In this document: positions 13,588 through 13,819 of the stretch, piece after piece
Numbering within the stretch: position 1 is the first letter of the stretch
How the letters are laid out: every line of letters starts with the position of its first letter
Source: an uncultured Dialister sp.
GTDB lineage: Bacteria; Bacillota; Negativicutes; Veillonellales; Dialisteraceae
Assembly (NCBI RefSeq): GCF_900538805.1
Contig: NZ_UPZP01000059.1
Span: 1-13,819, forward strand
Reading direction: 5' to 3'
Length of the DNA: 13,819 nt
Position numbers and translations under genes: made by a program
Notes under the pieces: model-generated
The model's input: only the letters and a program-made list of their open reading frames with translations
Database searches by the model: none
What the model was told of the DNA's origin: nothing

Positions 13588-13659
13588 CTGTCATTTCGAG
13601 CTGATCGTAGCGGAACCTCGAAATCTCCTGCCATTATGGCACTTTGCCACGCATGACAG
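13588..13659. repeat. GTCATTTCGAG element with nested inverted repeats
   Basis: CTGTCAT (13588-13594) and ATGACAG (13653-13659) bound the element. ATTTCGAG/CTCGAAAT (13593-13600 with 13617-13624) and TGGCA/TGCCA (13637-13641 with 13645-13649) form inner stems. It belongs to the same family as 11594-11750. Confidence 0.6.
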
Positions 13660-13678
13660 AAAAGTCACCTGCAAACAG

Positions 13679-13819
13679 GGAAGTGCTGATTAAATCGTTA
13701 TCGGATTTCATTCTTGTGTTTTTATTCAATGCAAGGAATCAGTCGACGCGAATAGCGAGCTATTTAAGGAGACTTATGACGTAGCATTGGATAAAAATAC
13801 ATATGAAATTCGATTCTGC
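13679..13819. mobile_element. MITE-like inverted-repeat element, cut by the window edge
   Basis: The arm at 13705-13732 (ATTTCATTCTTG through TTTTTATTCAATGC) is matched by the reverse complement of 13784-13809 at all but about three positions plus a 2-nt gap. About 51 nt lie between the arms. There is no open reading frame. A diverged copy of the left part is at 8895-8953. It could be a non-autonomous transposable element or a structured RNA or repeat of unknown kind. The right end is outside the window. Confidence 0.5.

Overview
This window looks like a chromosomal segment of a Firmicute from the Negativicutes, possibly a Dialister-like organism. The basis is the gene order rimP-nusA-ylxR-ylxQ(L7Ae)-infB-rbfA-nrnA-truB-ribF, a TPP-riboswitch-controlled short-form thiC, strong AGGAGG-type ribosome binding sites and a GC-rich, TTA/CTA/TCA-poor codon style. 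The genus is an inference that I could not test by search.

Layout. Positions 1-149 hold two terminators: one on + for a gene outside the left edge, one on - closing the large operon. Positions 150-8598 are that operon on the - strand, read from rimP (8598) down to ribF (150). Its nine genes serve ribosome maturation (RimP, RbfA), transcription elongation and termination (NusA), translation initiation (InfB), RNA binding (YlxR, L7Ae-like), tRNA pseudouridylation (TruB), nanoRNA turnover (NrnA) and FMN/FAD synthesis (RibF). Genes within each of the two blocks are tightly coupled: ATGA overlaps, 1-nt overlaps or gaps of 7-17 nt. The exception is a 507-nt gap between infB and rbfA, filled by about a dozen GC-rich hairpins, where many Firmicutes carry ylxP. 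A sigma-70-type promoter (TTGCCA-17-TATAAT, 8681-8709) drives the operon through a leader with a UUCG-capped hairpin.

Positions 8710-9134 are non-coding: a second, smaller hairpin array that shares a module with the first, then a perfect 14-bp palindrome and a diverged copy of a repeat seen at the right edge. A universal stress protein gene (9222-9662, +) follows with its own promoter. It converges on a lone class 1 OLD-family ATPase/TOPRIM nuclease gene (9763-11412, -), and the two share a bidirectional terminator. Positions 11413-12007 carry the nuclease promoter and a mosaic of dispersed intergenic repeats. thiC (12008-13315, -) follows, under a promoter, TPP aptamer and intrinsic terminator with a visible antiterminator pairing. 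The right end (13500-13819) holds more repeats and a MITE-like inverted-repeat element cut by the window edge.

Most of the coding content is conserved housekeeping. The less ordinary material is the intergenic DNA (hairpin arrays, composite repeats, MITE-like element), the solitary OLD nuclease, and the C-x2-C-x3-C spacing of the ThiC cluster motif.
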